Of a stretch of 64,000 bases of DNA, positions 24,265 to 34,872 are shown piece by piece. The notes beneath the pieces were generated by a model. It was not told the origin of the DNA. It saw only the letters and a program-made list of their open reading frames with translations, and made no database searches. Both the position numbers and the translations under genes were made by a program. The stretch lies in assembly GCA_963921935.1 (NCBI GenBank), contig OY998175.1, positions 306,861,484-306,925,483 of the forward strand, given 5' to 3'. Source of the stretch: Galeruca laticollis. Lineage: Eukaryota > Arthropoda > Insecta > Coleoptera > Chrysomelidae. Position 1 is the first letter of the stretch. The number at the start of each line of letters is the position of its first letter.

Positions 24265-25416
24265 AAAAGAAAGCAAGAATGGAACTCTTCAACCCCCTAA
24301 AACTCCTTCAGGCCGAAAACCAATTGAGATCGATGAGTCATTAAAACAAAGACTAAGGCGTTAAGTCCATGGATTTTACTTACGAAAGGAAATTCCAACA
24401 CTTGACAAAATTATGACATCAGTGCAAGAAGATACGGACTATCCAAAATTCTCCAGAATGACATTATGCAAACTATTGAAAGATGTGGGTTTCAGATATA
24501 CAAAACATAATAGAAAATCTCTCTTGATAGATAAACCGGAAATAGTTTTTTGGAGAAGAGACTATTTAAGAAGCATTCGACATGCCAGAGAACAAAATTT
24601 GAAAATCTTCTACTTAGACGAAACATGGATAAATGCTGGATATACAGTTTCCAAATCTTGGCAAGATGAAAACATTAAAAGCGGAAGGCAGGCATTCGTG
24701 GAAGGTTTGTCGTTAGGTTTGCAGCCACCATCTGGAAAAGGAAAAAGACTTATCATTGTCCATGTTGGAAGTTCTGAAGGTTTTGTTGATGGTGGATTAT
24801 TAACTTTTATTTCAAAACGCACGGGGGACTATCACGAAGATATGAATGGGGATGTCTTCGAGGAATGGTTTGTTCAAATGTTGGATCTGATTCCAAAAGG
24901 GGCTGTTATTGTTATGGACAACGCAAGTTACCATTCACGGTTACGAGAAGCATTGCCCACAAGTCGTTGGCGTAAAGCAGAGCTTTTGGAGGGGCTTATT
25001 TCGAAAAATATTAAGTTTCCAAAAGATCCACTAAGGAAAGAACTTTACAGAATTGCAAAAATGAACAAGAATAAATACAAAACCTACATTGTAGAAGAAA
25101 TGGCTTCTTCTCGTGGTATATCAGTTCTTCGACTTCCCCCTTATCATTGTGAACTTAATCCCATAGAATTAATATGGGCTCAGGTAAAGTGGGAAGTTGG
25201 AAAAAAAATACTACTTTTAAGATAAACGATGTTGTGAAATTGTTTGAGAGTGCTGTAAGTCATGTGAGTAAGGAAAATTGGACAAACTGTATCGAGCATG
25301 TTATCAAAGTAGAGGCAAATATGTGGAAAATTGACAATATTTGTGATGATTTAATCGACCCTATTATTATTAATGTCAACAACGATTCTTCCTCTTCCGA
25401 GTCGGATATAGAATAA
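24265..25416 (+). pseudogene. DD82E-type Tc1/mariner-related transposase, catalytic part
   Basis: After an in-frame TAA at 24362, the frame 24413-25225 gives IFYLDETWINAGY (first Asp), VIVMDNASYHS (second Asp) and NPIELIWAQVKWEVGKK (Glu). I count 82 residues between the second Asp and the Glu. That is far more than the 34-41 of ordinary Tc1/mariner and fits the group described as DD82E (Sailor). The frame shifts at an A-run near 25200 and continues to an acidic tail ending at 25416. A 1-base sequencing or assembly error at the A-run is possible. Confidence 0.83.
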
Positions 25417-25734
25417 AATGTAAGTAATAAATGTATTCCAATAATTATTTCTTTTCATTTTTTATTATATTATAATTTAAAACGTATTTTTTTCCCAAAA
25501 TACACACCACTGCATTGCGTTATTGCTTATCTGCTAATCCTTTAACAATGAATAAACCCTAAACTTTGCTACAACTGAAACAAATACGGGGTCGATCTAC
25601 CTGGTTTTTAGATTTACGGAAGAAATGTAATTTAAAGTAAGAGATTTATCAAAAATTTCATGGTGCTCCCTGTAAAGGTTTTGCATACTTAATTAGGGTT
25701 TATTACTCCTCGTACTTTTTGTACATACTATAGT

Positions 25735-26036
25735 GTTGAACAAATAAAAAATACAGCTGGAAGGACACCTTCATCCAACGCATTTTGTAAGTTTTATAAC
25801 AAACCAGTAAGGGTTCAAACAGATGTTTTTGCTAAAACTATAATCCAAACAGTTATTTAATAAACAATATATTTATTATTTAAAAATCGTTCTTTACTCT
25901 GAACATCTACAAGTATAATTATATCGGAGGACAAGCTGAGGAAAATTACTAGATTAATCGACTTACCTGTAAGGAGGATTAATCTTGATTTTCCGAGCTT
26001 GTCCGAAGATATAATTACCCAACCCACCCTAAGCTC
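25735..26036 (+). pseudogene. DIRS recombinase C-terminus and terminal palindrome
   Basis: NTAGRTPSSNAFCKFYNKPV followed by RVQTDVFAKTII, identical in layout to the left copy at 12420-12490. It includes the Tyr of FYNKP that is the likely nucleophile. The terminal palindrome follows at 25915-26015. Confidence 0.75.
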
Positions 26037-26044
26037 CCACAAAC

Positions 26045-28729
26045 CAGCGGCGTGCAAACAATACAGGCAAAAAGGCATAGCTTACCCTAGCAAATTTTAA
26101 AATTAATTTATATTATACCATAATTTATTTTTACTACTTCCTTCATTAAATCTTATATCAGCTACTTATATACATTTATATAATTTATTAAGCAAACATA
26201 AACATTTCTGTGGTTTCTCAAATCCAAAATAATGCAATCTTTATTTTACGCACACTTCATATTTCCCATGTAGGTGTCCCATAAGAGCGCGTATTAAGGT
26301 GGACATGTAGCGATTATATGGATTTAAAGTCTGCACCTACGGTCGTCAACAGCGTGTATGTATACGCTGAAAAAGGATGGAGCGACTGGGCGATTTGACC
26401 AAGTTAAATAGTGCTTAGTGGAGCGTTTAAAGATAAATTGAATTGTGAAAATGCAGTGTGAATGTGACGAAAGTGAACGGCTGAAAATAATTCCGTTTAG
26501 CTCCAGAACATTTGAAAAGAAACATGCCATTATTGCGACTGGTCAGCCAACCCCTGTACTTTATATTGTGCAGAAAAAGAAAAACTGTAACAGGTATTTT
26601 AGCAATAAATTTTACGAAAACTTTAGTTGGCTTACAGGTTGTAAACATATAAATAAGATGTTTTGTTGGTCTTGTCTATTATTTTCGAAAGAAAAGAATG
26701 TGTGGACTAATACCGGCTACGCAGACTTAAATAATTTTACTAATGCTGCAAAAAAACATGACCAATGTGAAAATCATTTGAAATCTGCTCTTTCTTTATG
26801 CATCTTTGAACAAAATAGGATAGAACTGAACCTTTCTCGCCAATTTAGAGAGGAAATAGAGCGACATAATTCTAGGGTGGATAGAAATCGTAACCTAATG
26901 CGAAGACTTTTGATATAACTTGCTTCTTGGGAAAGCAAGAATTACCATTTCGCGGACATATAGAAAACACTGAGTCATCCAACAGAGGCAACTTTATCGA
27001 GTGCGTACAACTTTTGGCTAGTTATGATGGGATGCTTGAAAATCATCTAAACGAATCAAATGAAAATGAAAGAAGAAATGTTTTTTCTGGATTTTTCAAT
27101 CGAATTCAAAATGATTTGATATCTGCAATCGATTTTGTACTTAGAGCAAAAATACGGAAAGAGTTGCAGAAAACGGATTTTGTGGCGGTTATGATTGACG
27201 AGACACCAGATATAAGCGGTAAACAGCAACTCTGTGTGATTTTTAGATATTTTACAGAATCGAATCAAATAGTTGATCGTTTTATGGGTTTTATTGATGT
27301 AAGTTCAAATCGAACTACAGACGCGCTAACCAAAATAATTACAGACATTTTAAGTGAATATGAATGTACTTCCAAACTAGTAGCTCAAACTTACGATGGA
27401 GCAGCTGTTTTATCATCTAATAAAAATGGGGTTTAACAAAAAGTGCGGGAAATTTGTCCTGACGCGTTATATGTATGGTGTGATGCTCATATTTTAAACT
27501 TAGTTCTGTCTAAGTCCTGTGAAAGAAACGCGGAAACAAAACACTTTTTTGGAACAATTAAAAATTTGGGCACATTTCTCCATACCAGTACGAAACGTTC
27601 TGAATTCTATAACCGATTTTGCACTAAAAAGTTACCACGTGTAGTTCAGACTCGATGGGCCTATAACTCCAGAACGGTAAATGTAATTTTTAGTGAACTT
27701 TATAATTTGAAAACCATGTTTAATGAGAATCAAGCAAATTGGGATGGAGAAACTCATTCAGCAGCTAGAATGTATTTATTTACATTGGAAGATTTTGAAT
27801 TTAATTATTTTTTGGACATTTTCAATGAAATATTTGGCCAGACGGATGTACTATATAATATAATACAGTCAAAACTCTCCGATATTGGTTATTGTGTTAA
27901 AAAAACTGAAAATTTCAAAGCGTTTTTGGACATTTTTTTTACGAAATTCGAGGAAATTTATGCAAAAAGTCTAAGAGTTTATGACGAGCCTCAAAGAAAA
28001 CGAAATATAAGTGACATTACGACTTATTACAGAAGAATTTTTAGAGAAATAGTAGATAACATTAAAAATGACATTAGTGATCGGTACAGAGAAATTAGAC
28101 AAATAAATATTTTTCGCATTCTTGATCCAGACCGTTTTGAAATGTTTACAAGTAAATTTCCAGAAGAAATATTTAATGAATTAAAAATAAGATATGGAAC
28201 AAAGTTTGATTTTGAAATATTGAAAAATGAGCTACATTGTTTGTATTCATCACCAGAATTCAAAGTCATGGATGTCTACGAGATTATACAATTTTATCAT
28301 GAAAAAAAAATGTGTGAAGTGTTTCCTCAAATAATTAAGTTAGTAAAATTAATTGTGACAATACCCGCTAGTTCAGCATCTGCAGAGCGTTCATTCTCTG
28401 GATACACATACCTACGCAATACTAAAGGACAAGAGCGACTTAGCAGTTTGTCAACAATTTCCCTGGAGAAAGAACTATTGCTAGATTTAAAACGTAACCT
28501 TACGTTTTATGATGATGTGATAAATGCATTTTTGATTAAACACCGTCGTATTGAACTCATTTATAAAAAATAGATATTTTTTGTTTCGGTTTGTGTTTAG
28601 TTCTAATAGTATTTAGTCGTTTTTGTTGTTACATTTGTTGTGTTTAATTTTTTTAATAAAATGGCGAACGCACTTCCAAAACTTCGTACCAACTGCCTAC
28701 CCTACTCCTAATGCCACTGCACGCCGCTG
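26045..28729 (+). mobile_element. hAT transposon 2
   Basis: Termini CAGCGGCGTGCA at 26045 and TGCACGCCGCTG ending at 28729. An exact 8-bp duplication, CCACAAAC, lies at 26037-26044 and 28730-28737. The flanks join to the DIRS sequence seen uninterrupted at 12162-12240. It carries a nearly complete transposase gene. Confidence 0.96.
26451..28573 (+). pseudogene. hAT transposase, TTF/ZMYM1-like (two lesions)
   Basis: ATG at 26451 (MQCECDESERLKIIPFSSR). Zinc-finger region with FCWSCLLFSKEKNVW and H-x-H spaced residues, then a frameshift near 26918. The core follows (FVAVMIDETPDISGKQQLCV, YDGAAVLSSNKNGV), then an in-frame TAA at 27434 and ALYVWCDAHILNLVLSKSC. It ends with a hATC domain (TIPASSASAERSFSGYTYLR) and the stop at 28573. 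Only two lesions separate it from an open frame of about 700 residues, the most complete hAT of the window. Confidence 0.88.
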
Positions 28730-28737
28730 CCACAAAC

Positions 28738-28960
28738 TATACGATTTTTAAAAGGAAAACATACTCAAACGGAATGATATTAGTATGGAGATGTGGCGAG
28801 TTGTAGGTATATTCCTTATTTTTCTGATATGTGAAGATTCGTGCTGATCGGTAGGTTTAACGGAAACTGCACGTATGATTATATCTTCGAACAAGTTCGA
28901 AAAATCAAGATTAATCCTCATTACAGGTAAGTCGATTAATCTAGTAATTTTTGAGACAAA
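28738..28960 (+). other. DIRS end, right copy
   Basis: Continues the DIRS end: GGAATGATATTAGTATGGAG is the uninterrupted form of the site where the P-type element sits in the left arm. It proceeds to GGTTTAACGGAAAC and a further half of the terminal palindrome. Confidence 0.7.
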
Positions 28961-29367
28961 TAAAGAAAAGAAAACTTATTTTTATGCTAAGGGCCCACTT
29001 ACTATTATGTTTTAAAATCGGAGCTCTCTGTATCAGTCTGAATAACATGTTTAGAAAAAGTCAGCGTAATTACAATTGATATAATTTTGTTTATATATTA
29101 CAAGTGGTAAAATCATTTATGAAGGGACTTTAATTATCATAAACGTTTGATATGGGGAAATTCCAGTTTAGGTATCAGTAGACAGGTACAAGTGTACAAT
29201 ACGATTCTAGATATAGGAAAAACCAATTTATCAGTGCATCTGAACTGAACTGCTATTCAATTTTTTTATTGTTATCCTGGCGACAATTACAATAATGCAC
29301 AAGATTTGCAACAAAGTAATAAATTTAACTATGATATCTATATTGACACACTTTATCACAATTTAGT
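28961..29367. other. No feature recognised
   Basis: AT-rich sequence between the DIRS end and the mariner remnant, without frames or repeats that I can identify. Confidence 0.5.
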
Positions 29368-29369
29368 AT

Positions 29370-30306
29370 GTAAGACTTATTATTCAAAATAAAGTAACCC
29401 TTTATTTTCAAATTTCGTGAGTTCCGTATGGTCGATTTTCGCATTTTTTTTTCTGTTATGTTGGTACACATGTCTGTTATATATGTTGGCAATATCCGCC
29501 ATTCTGGATTGTCAGTTTGTTTTTGACAGATATAAAGGTTAGTCGTGTTTTGGTGTGCTCGTCGATTTTTTACTATTCGAAAAAATGGATCAAAGAAACT
29601 GTATTAAGTTTTGTGTAAAAATTGAAATTAAATGCGCAAGGACATTTGAAATGTTGACTGTGGCGTTTGGAGAGTCTACTATGAGCAGAACACAAGTTCA
29701 ATTATGGAAGCATCCAGAAGAGCCACGACCGAAAAAAGCAAGTCAAATTCGGTCAAATGTGAAGGTTTTGCTCACTGTTATCTCCGACTGCAATGGCGTG
29801 GTGCATCATGAATTCTTGCCACAAGGTCGTACGGTCAATAAGGAATACTACCTTGTAGTTATGCGCCGTTTGCGCGAAGCAGTTCGTCAGAAACGCACAG
29901 AATTGTGGAAAAAGCAATCATCTATTTTGCACCATGATAACGCACTAGCTCACACATCGATGCTTGTGCGTGAGTTTTTGGCCAAAAACAAAACCGTTAT
30001 CATGCATCAACCACCGTATTCACCGGACTTGGCCCCGCTGACTTTTCCCTCTTCCCAAAACTGAAGACACCGATGAAAGGAAAGCGTTTTGCTACGATTG
30101 AGGAGATGAAAGAAAAATCGAAACATGAGCTGTTGGCGATATCAAAAAGCGCGTTTGAGAAGTGTTTCGAGTATTGGAAAAAATGCTGGCATAAGTGTAT
30201 TATATCTGAGGGGGATTACTTTGAAGGGGTCAGGATAGTTATTGATGAATAAATAAATACTTTTTGAAAAAATTGAAAATAGCGGTTATTTTTTGATCAG
30301 ACCTCG
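29370..30306 (+). mobile_element. Mariner element with internal deletion
   Basis: The right terminus reads TATTTTTTGATCAGACCTCG, then TA at 30307. The left terminus near 29370-29412 is a decayed match. Its transposase lacks a central block. This is a typical MITE-like deletion derivative of a full mariner. Confidence 0.78.
29585..30252 (+). pseudogene. Mariner transposase (central deletion, frameshift)
   Basis: Begins MDQRNCIKFCVKIEIKCART with the mariner HTH N-terminus. After VQLW it jumps to HPEEPRPKKASQIRSN, which removes the linker and the first catalytic Asp. The second Asp remains in ILHHDNALAHTS, and the third-Asp region in PPYSPDLAP. A 1-base shift near 30045 separates the last 65 residues (to 30252) from the frame. 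It resembles the irritans/mauritiana-type mariners of insects. Confidence 0.87.
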
Positions 30307-30407
30307 TATATATCCAACTTTGATCGAAAAAAACAATTTTTTGAAAATATAACAGACGAAACATTTAATTTGTGGAAAAATAAAAAAAACTTTCATTTTT
30401 TATTTAA

Positions 30408-32893
30408 CCTTCATAGGACTGGCCGGGGTCCGTTTGTACCCCATGACGTATGTTTTTTCTGTATCTTTGCAAACGCAAATTTTTAAACATTGATCTTTCA
30501 TCTAGCTGCAGTTTATGAATTATTTTGATAAAATATGATGTATTTAGTAGTTTTTATTGGCTGGTATAAACAAAAATATTTTTATATTCCAGGGGTCTCT
30601 TCAGACCCCGGTCAGCCTTTTACATCCGATAAAATAATCCCGGTAACTGTTAGTAAAATCGAGGAATCCCATGCATTTAACGTTTGTTTACTCACAGGGA
30701 ATTTACCCATATAATTGTAAAATGTAAATTACCAGTTCAAATGGGGTATTCCCCGCACTGCGCTATAATTTTTAGACTTGAATATTCGGGTTAGTCTCTT
30801 GTGATATTGCGAGTAGGGTACATCGTTTTGAAAATGAGTCAGTTTTTATTTACAAACAATCGCAAGGGGCTTACTGACGATGAGATGTTACGTATACTTG
30901 AAAGTGATGATCCAGAGTTTGATAGTGTTATCAATGAGGAAACATCGAGTGACTTAGAAGATGAAGACATTGTCACAGAAGTAGAGGAAGAAAATGATGT
31001 AATAGTTGTTGATCAAAGTATAGAGAAAACGAACCCAGAGGAACCAACAGTTAGTAACAGCCAGGGCATTTCAGTATATAAATCTAAAGATGGAACTGAG
31101 TGGTCAAAAATTCCAGGAAACACAAAAGTTAGACGTTCAAAAGCTTATATTCGGAGACATGCTCTAGGCCTTACAAATTACAGTTCTGATATCTCAAGTA
31201 TAAAAGACGCTTTTCTTCTTTTCATATCTCCGGATATTCTGAACATAATAGTAACCGAAACAAACAGAAAGGCACACACATATTATGATAAATGGAATAT
31301 AGAAAATCCGAATAAGATTAAAGTTTTTGTACCTGTTGATTCTACAGAGATTGAAGCTAATATAGGACTGTTGCTTATTCTTGGCGCACTTCACGGATCG
31401 AAAGAGGCTATCGATATGCTCTGGTGTCAAGATATTTCTTACTGTCGTCCTATAATTCCTGCTGCAATGTCAAGAGACAGATTCAAACAAATTACTTCAT
31501 TTTTACGCTTTGATAATTTTCAAACAAGACAAGAACGAAAATTAGTAGATAAGCTAGCTCCGATAAGAGATATATTCGATATTTTCACTTCTAATTGTAA
31601 AAAATCACTTAATCCTGGCGACCATCTATCTGTAGATGAGCAACTTGTACCATTTAGGGTAAGGCACCATTCCGAGTCTATATGAAGAGTAAACCTGATA
31701 AGTATGAAATCAAAATATGGGCTCTTGTGGACTGCACCACTTCTTATATTGCAAACATGCAAGTTTATTTGGGTAAGTTATTTGAAAAGCAATATAGGCA
31801 AACATTATATTCCTATGTATCTATTAATTTTTAGGAAAACAAGGTAACAAAGCGGAAAAGGGTCAAGGTCAAAGGGTTGTCCTAGATTTGACAGACCATT
31901 TGGAAGGCGGATTTGGAATAACGACCGATAACTTTTTTACAAGTTTAGAACTTGCTGACAAGTTGTGGAAAAAAAATATTACTTTATGTGGAGCCCTCCG
32001 GAAAAATAAAATATTTATTCTCAGGGAACTTCTACCGGCATCGTACAAGAAAGAGTTTTCAAGTATGTTTACTTTTAGAAATCAAAGAACGCTAGTATCC
32101 TATGTTCCAAAACAAAAACATGCTGTCATCTTACTTTCAAGTGAGCATACTGATAGTAAAGTAGCTGGAGAAGAACAGCACTATAAAACAGAAATTATTC
32201 TTCATTACAACAAAACAAAAGGTGCTGTCGACACTTCAGATAAGTTGGCCAAAGAATATACAGTGCAGAGAAAGTCAAACCGCTGGCCAATGGCAATATT
32301 TTCGCATCTTATAGATATCGCAGGAATAAATGCTTATAAATTGTGGTTACTGCAAAACCCGGATTGGTGAAAAAACAGTTTGGATAAACGTAAAATGTAT
32401 ATTTTTGGACTAGGAAAAGAACTCATAAAGAAAAACGTTTTCCGGCGATATAATAATAAATACATTCAGACGAATAGAAAACGGCATATGACAGACGTTT
32501 TTCCCGAACTACTGGATGCAACAGAACATAGAGTTGAACAACAAAGCATTACCAGGGGGCGCTGCCATATGTGTCAAAGAGGAAAAGACAGTAAATCTAG
32601 AAAAATATGTATTAGGTGTAATAACTTTGTGTGGCTAGAGCATTCAAAATCGGAGATAGTTTGTAAAAAATGTTAAAATGATATGTAGCTAGTAGTATTA
32701 GTGATTAGGGTATTTTGTATTTTTTCGTGATGATTTTTGACTAATAAATGGTTAATAGTAAAACTTTAATAAAACTTCTTTTCTATATATTTAATTTAAA
32801 GAAAAATACAGCATTTTTGCAATTTTACGCATGGTGTCTTCTCGGTCCCCAGTTAGTCCTTTTCGTATAATTTTGATGTCCGTCCCATGAAGG
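30408..32893 (+). mobile_element. piggyBac-type transposon
   Basis: Ends CCTTCATAGGACTG and the complement of CCTTCATGGGACGG, with TTAA at 30404-30407 and 32894-32897, the exact target duplication of the superfamily. Length is 2486 bp, normal for an autonomous member. One transposase gene fills the interior. Confidence 0.96.
30834..32676 (+). pseudogene. piggyBac transposase with intron (two lesions)
   Basis: ATG at 30834 (MSQFLFTNNRKGLTDDEM), then an acidic N-terminus and the DDE core: Asp1 in LSVDEQLVPF, Asp2 in TDNFFTSLELA, Asp3 in GAVDTSDKLA. A 1-base frameshift lies near 31655, and an in-frame TGA at 32368-32370. The C-terminal cysteine-rich domain, CHMCQRGKDSKSRKICIRC then CKKC, is complete. 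An intron is likely at 31773-31834 (GTAAGT...TTTTTAG), where removal restores YLGKQGNK-type reading. Otherwise near complete. Confidence 0.88.
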
Positions 32894-32897
32894 TTAA

Positions 32898-33479
32898 ACT
32901 GAATGATGGCCAAGATAAAAGTCGATTAAGAACTGCGGCAATCGTTTGAAAGAAAAACTTTCAGCGAATTATTTATTCGTAAGTAATATCATAAGGGCAT
33001 CTAATTTTTCCGAAAAAACACGTTGCAAGTATATTTTAACAAAAAGCATGAGTGCTGGTGGCAACAAAAATCCAAGTCGAAAACGAGGATTTTTGCACTT
33101 GCACGAAAGCTTTTTGTTAAAAAAAATAAACGGTTTTAAAGATTAAAACTAACTTTTCCGCATCTGTGAGATGCCATGAGCAATATTCGGTCATAAAAAA
33201 TTGTCACTTGTAGACACTTCGGGGTATGTATCGTGTTAACAAACCGAAATTTCTACAAAAATAAACAAAAATGTAGTATATCTGAATTTATAGGACCCGC
33301 TGTCAGCTGAAAATCAATAGGGTACATCTATGAGACGCTTTGAGAAATATCCAATTATAAAATTGGTCACTTGTATACACTCCGGAGGCTGTATCGTGCT
33401 AACAACCAGGAACTTTCTCCAAAAAGGACCAAACATGTGGCACTTAAGGTACCATAGCACCCGTTGTACTAGCTTTGGT
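32898..33479. other. Hairpin and diverged tandem repeat, no gene
   Basis: Holds a long hairpin at 33036-33120 (outer stem TTAACAAAAAGC / GCTTTTTGTTAA). It also holds a diverged direct repeat of about 45 bp at 33200-33245 and 33362-33407 (TTGTCACTTGTAGACAC / TTGGTCACTTGTATACAC), 161 bp apart. No coding frame is convincing. Confidence 0.6.
33036..33120. repeat. Stem-loop, three-part
   Basis: Perfect 12-bp outer stem, an inner GTGC/GCAC pair, and a 9-bp inner stem CAAAAATCC / GGATTTTTG around a 13-nt loop (AAGTCGAAAACGA). It could be a transposon end or a structured RNA. Confidence 0.8.
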
Positions 33480-33738
33480 GAGATAAAAATCAATATCAAT
33501 GTACAAGAGCCAAACCATAAAAATACCACGTGTCCAGAGGACCATGTAAATATTTAAAAAAGGGACATCATATAAACAACATTTTAAAATATCCTTATTC
33601 CAAGATTAACCTGGATAAAAGTTTCAAAAGGCGCAATACATGTCTGCTGAAACTTAGTCAACTCTATAACTAAATAAATGAAAATTGACATTGTGTCAAA
33701 AGCTGACAATGACGTTTGGCATAGAACATGACATATAA
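33480..33738 (-). repeat. PLE family 2, 3' untranslated piece (left arm)
   Basis: Inverted copy of about 42656-42890, including CTGGACACGTGGTATTTTTATGG. It is the outer end of the left arm of the PLE palindrome. The arm continues at 39066 on the other side of the Crypton block. Confidence 0.85.
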
Positions 33739-33739
33739 T

Positions 33740-33872
33740 AGTAGATTATACCACGAGTCAATAATGATAGCTATTATTCTCGAGGAATTTTTACGAACCG
33801 AGCCGCGTTAGCGGCGAGGGAGTAACATTCCGAGAGAATAATAGCCATTATTGCGAGTAGTATACTCTACTT
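33740..33872. repeat. Long imperfect hairpin with CGAG pair, downstream of Crypton 1
   Basis: Arms AGTAGATTATACC...ATTATTCTCGAGGAAT and its imperfect complement ATTCCGAGAGAATAATAGCC...GTATACTCTACT. The tip is CGAG-CCGC-GTTA-GCGG-CGAG at 33799-33818: a 4-bp stem bracketed by directly repeated CGAG. Confidence 0.85.
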
Positions 33873-34872
33873 TATTTACGACAAATTTATTTATTTTAGA
33901 TTTTTAATGAACAACTTTATTTGTCAATAACATTTAAATTAATAAACTGAATTGGTCGTGAATTATGATTAACTTTGGAAGAGTTTTCAACACGAATATT
34001 TGGAATTTCGGTTGCTGTAAAAGAAGAAGTTGCTTCATTACTATTTATCTGTTTGGCAATAGTATCTGCTGTAGTTGTTTTGTTTCTCATAGACTGATCA
34101 ATGTATCCTTCAGCTACTTGGGTAGATTTCCAGCCCCCATGACGCTTCAATCCAGTTATATCGCCTCCTCCATCAATGTACAGAGTGGCAGATGATCTGC
34201 GATAACAATGGTCGGTATAACTTTGAGGATTTGGCAAGTTTAAATATTTGGCAATTTGTCTACCAATGTCTGCAAATTTGTTTTTTCCTATACGTTGTAT
34301 TGTACATTTCGATTTTTGATAATTTAGAAAGAATGAATTGGTTTCTACATGTGACGGACGGAGATCGATGTACTTCTTTACAATATTGTAAAACGTACTG
34401 TTTATGGTGAATTTTCGTACAATTTTAGTTTTAGTCTTGGGTATTGTTATCAATAACTCTGTTTGGAAATCCTTCACGTCTTCTATCTTCATTTCATAAA
34501 GCTCGTTTGAGCGGCATGCGCCCATAATTCCAATAACGAATATAACCTGAATCAAAAAAGAACATGAGTTTTTGAATAGATCAGATTAAATATGAACATT
34601 TACCTTATGCAAAAGAAAAATTTCATCAGGAGCTCTGTCAATAAATTTCCTAATTTCTTCCGGGGTCAGAATGGAAGATTTCTTTGCTTGAAATCCTTCA
34701 GATTTTCTTTTTAAAAACGCTCGTAGTTTCTTATATTTTTCCAGATCAACGTCATGGTTTATCTTCAACAGAGATTTAATCATTGAATAGAATGACCATA
34801 ATGAAGATGGCTTGTATTTTGCACCCAATTAAGCAAAATAGGCCAGCAGAACATTTTCGGAATAAGAGATTT

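Larger units (their letters stand above)
20556..25728. mobile_element. Inserted block: MULE remnant plus DD82E element split by a LINE
   Basis: TATAGT occurs at both edges (20550-20555 and 25729-25734), and the DIRS recombinase reading joins across it. The block holds a minus-strand MULE transposase fragment and a plus-strand Tc1/mariner-related transposase split by a LINE. I could not find convincing terminal inverted repeats, so I cannot say which of the two brought the block in. Confidence 0.6.
8100..28960. mobile_element. Composite of two inverted DIRS-type elements with nested insertions
   Basis: Pieces of the same DIRS end occur in inverted orientation at 8100-8183 plus 12155-13100 (minus) and 19570-20555 plus 25729-26044 plus 28730-28870 (plus). 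They share the tyrosine-recombinase coding part, a terminal palindrome and the end GGTTTAACGGAAAC. Removing the inserted transposons, each with its target duplication, joins these pieces exactly. Between the arms lie a minus-strand DIRS RT piece (18655-18990) and a plus-strand RNase H piece (from 19001) meeting head to head. DIRS elements integrate through a tyrosine recombinase in place of a DDE integrase. Both copies are broken. Confidence 0.72.

Noticed and set aside
33330..33557. Frame of 75 codons near the PLE arm
   Set aside because: It runs through the diverged tandem repeat into the inverted PLE untranslated region; no domain.
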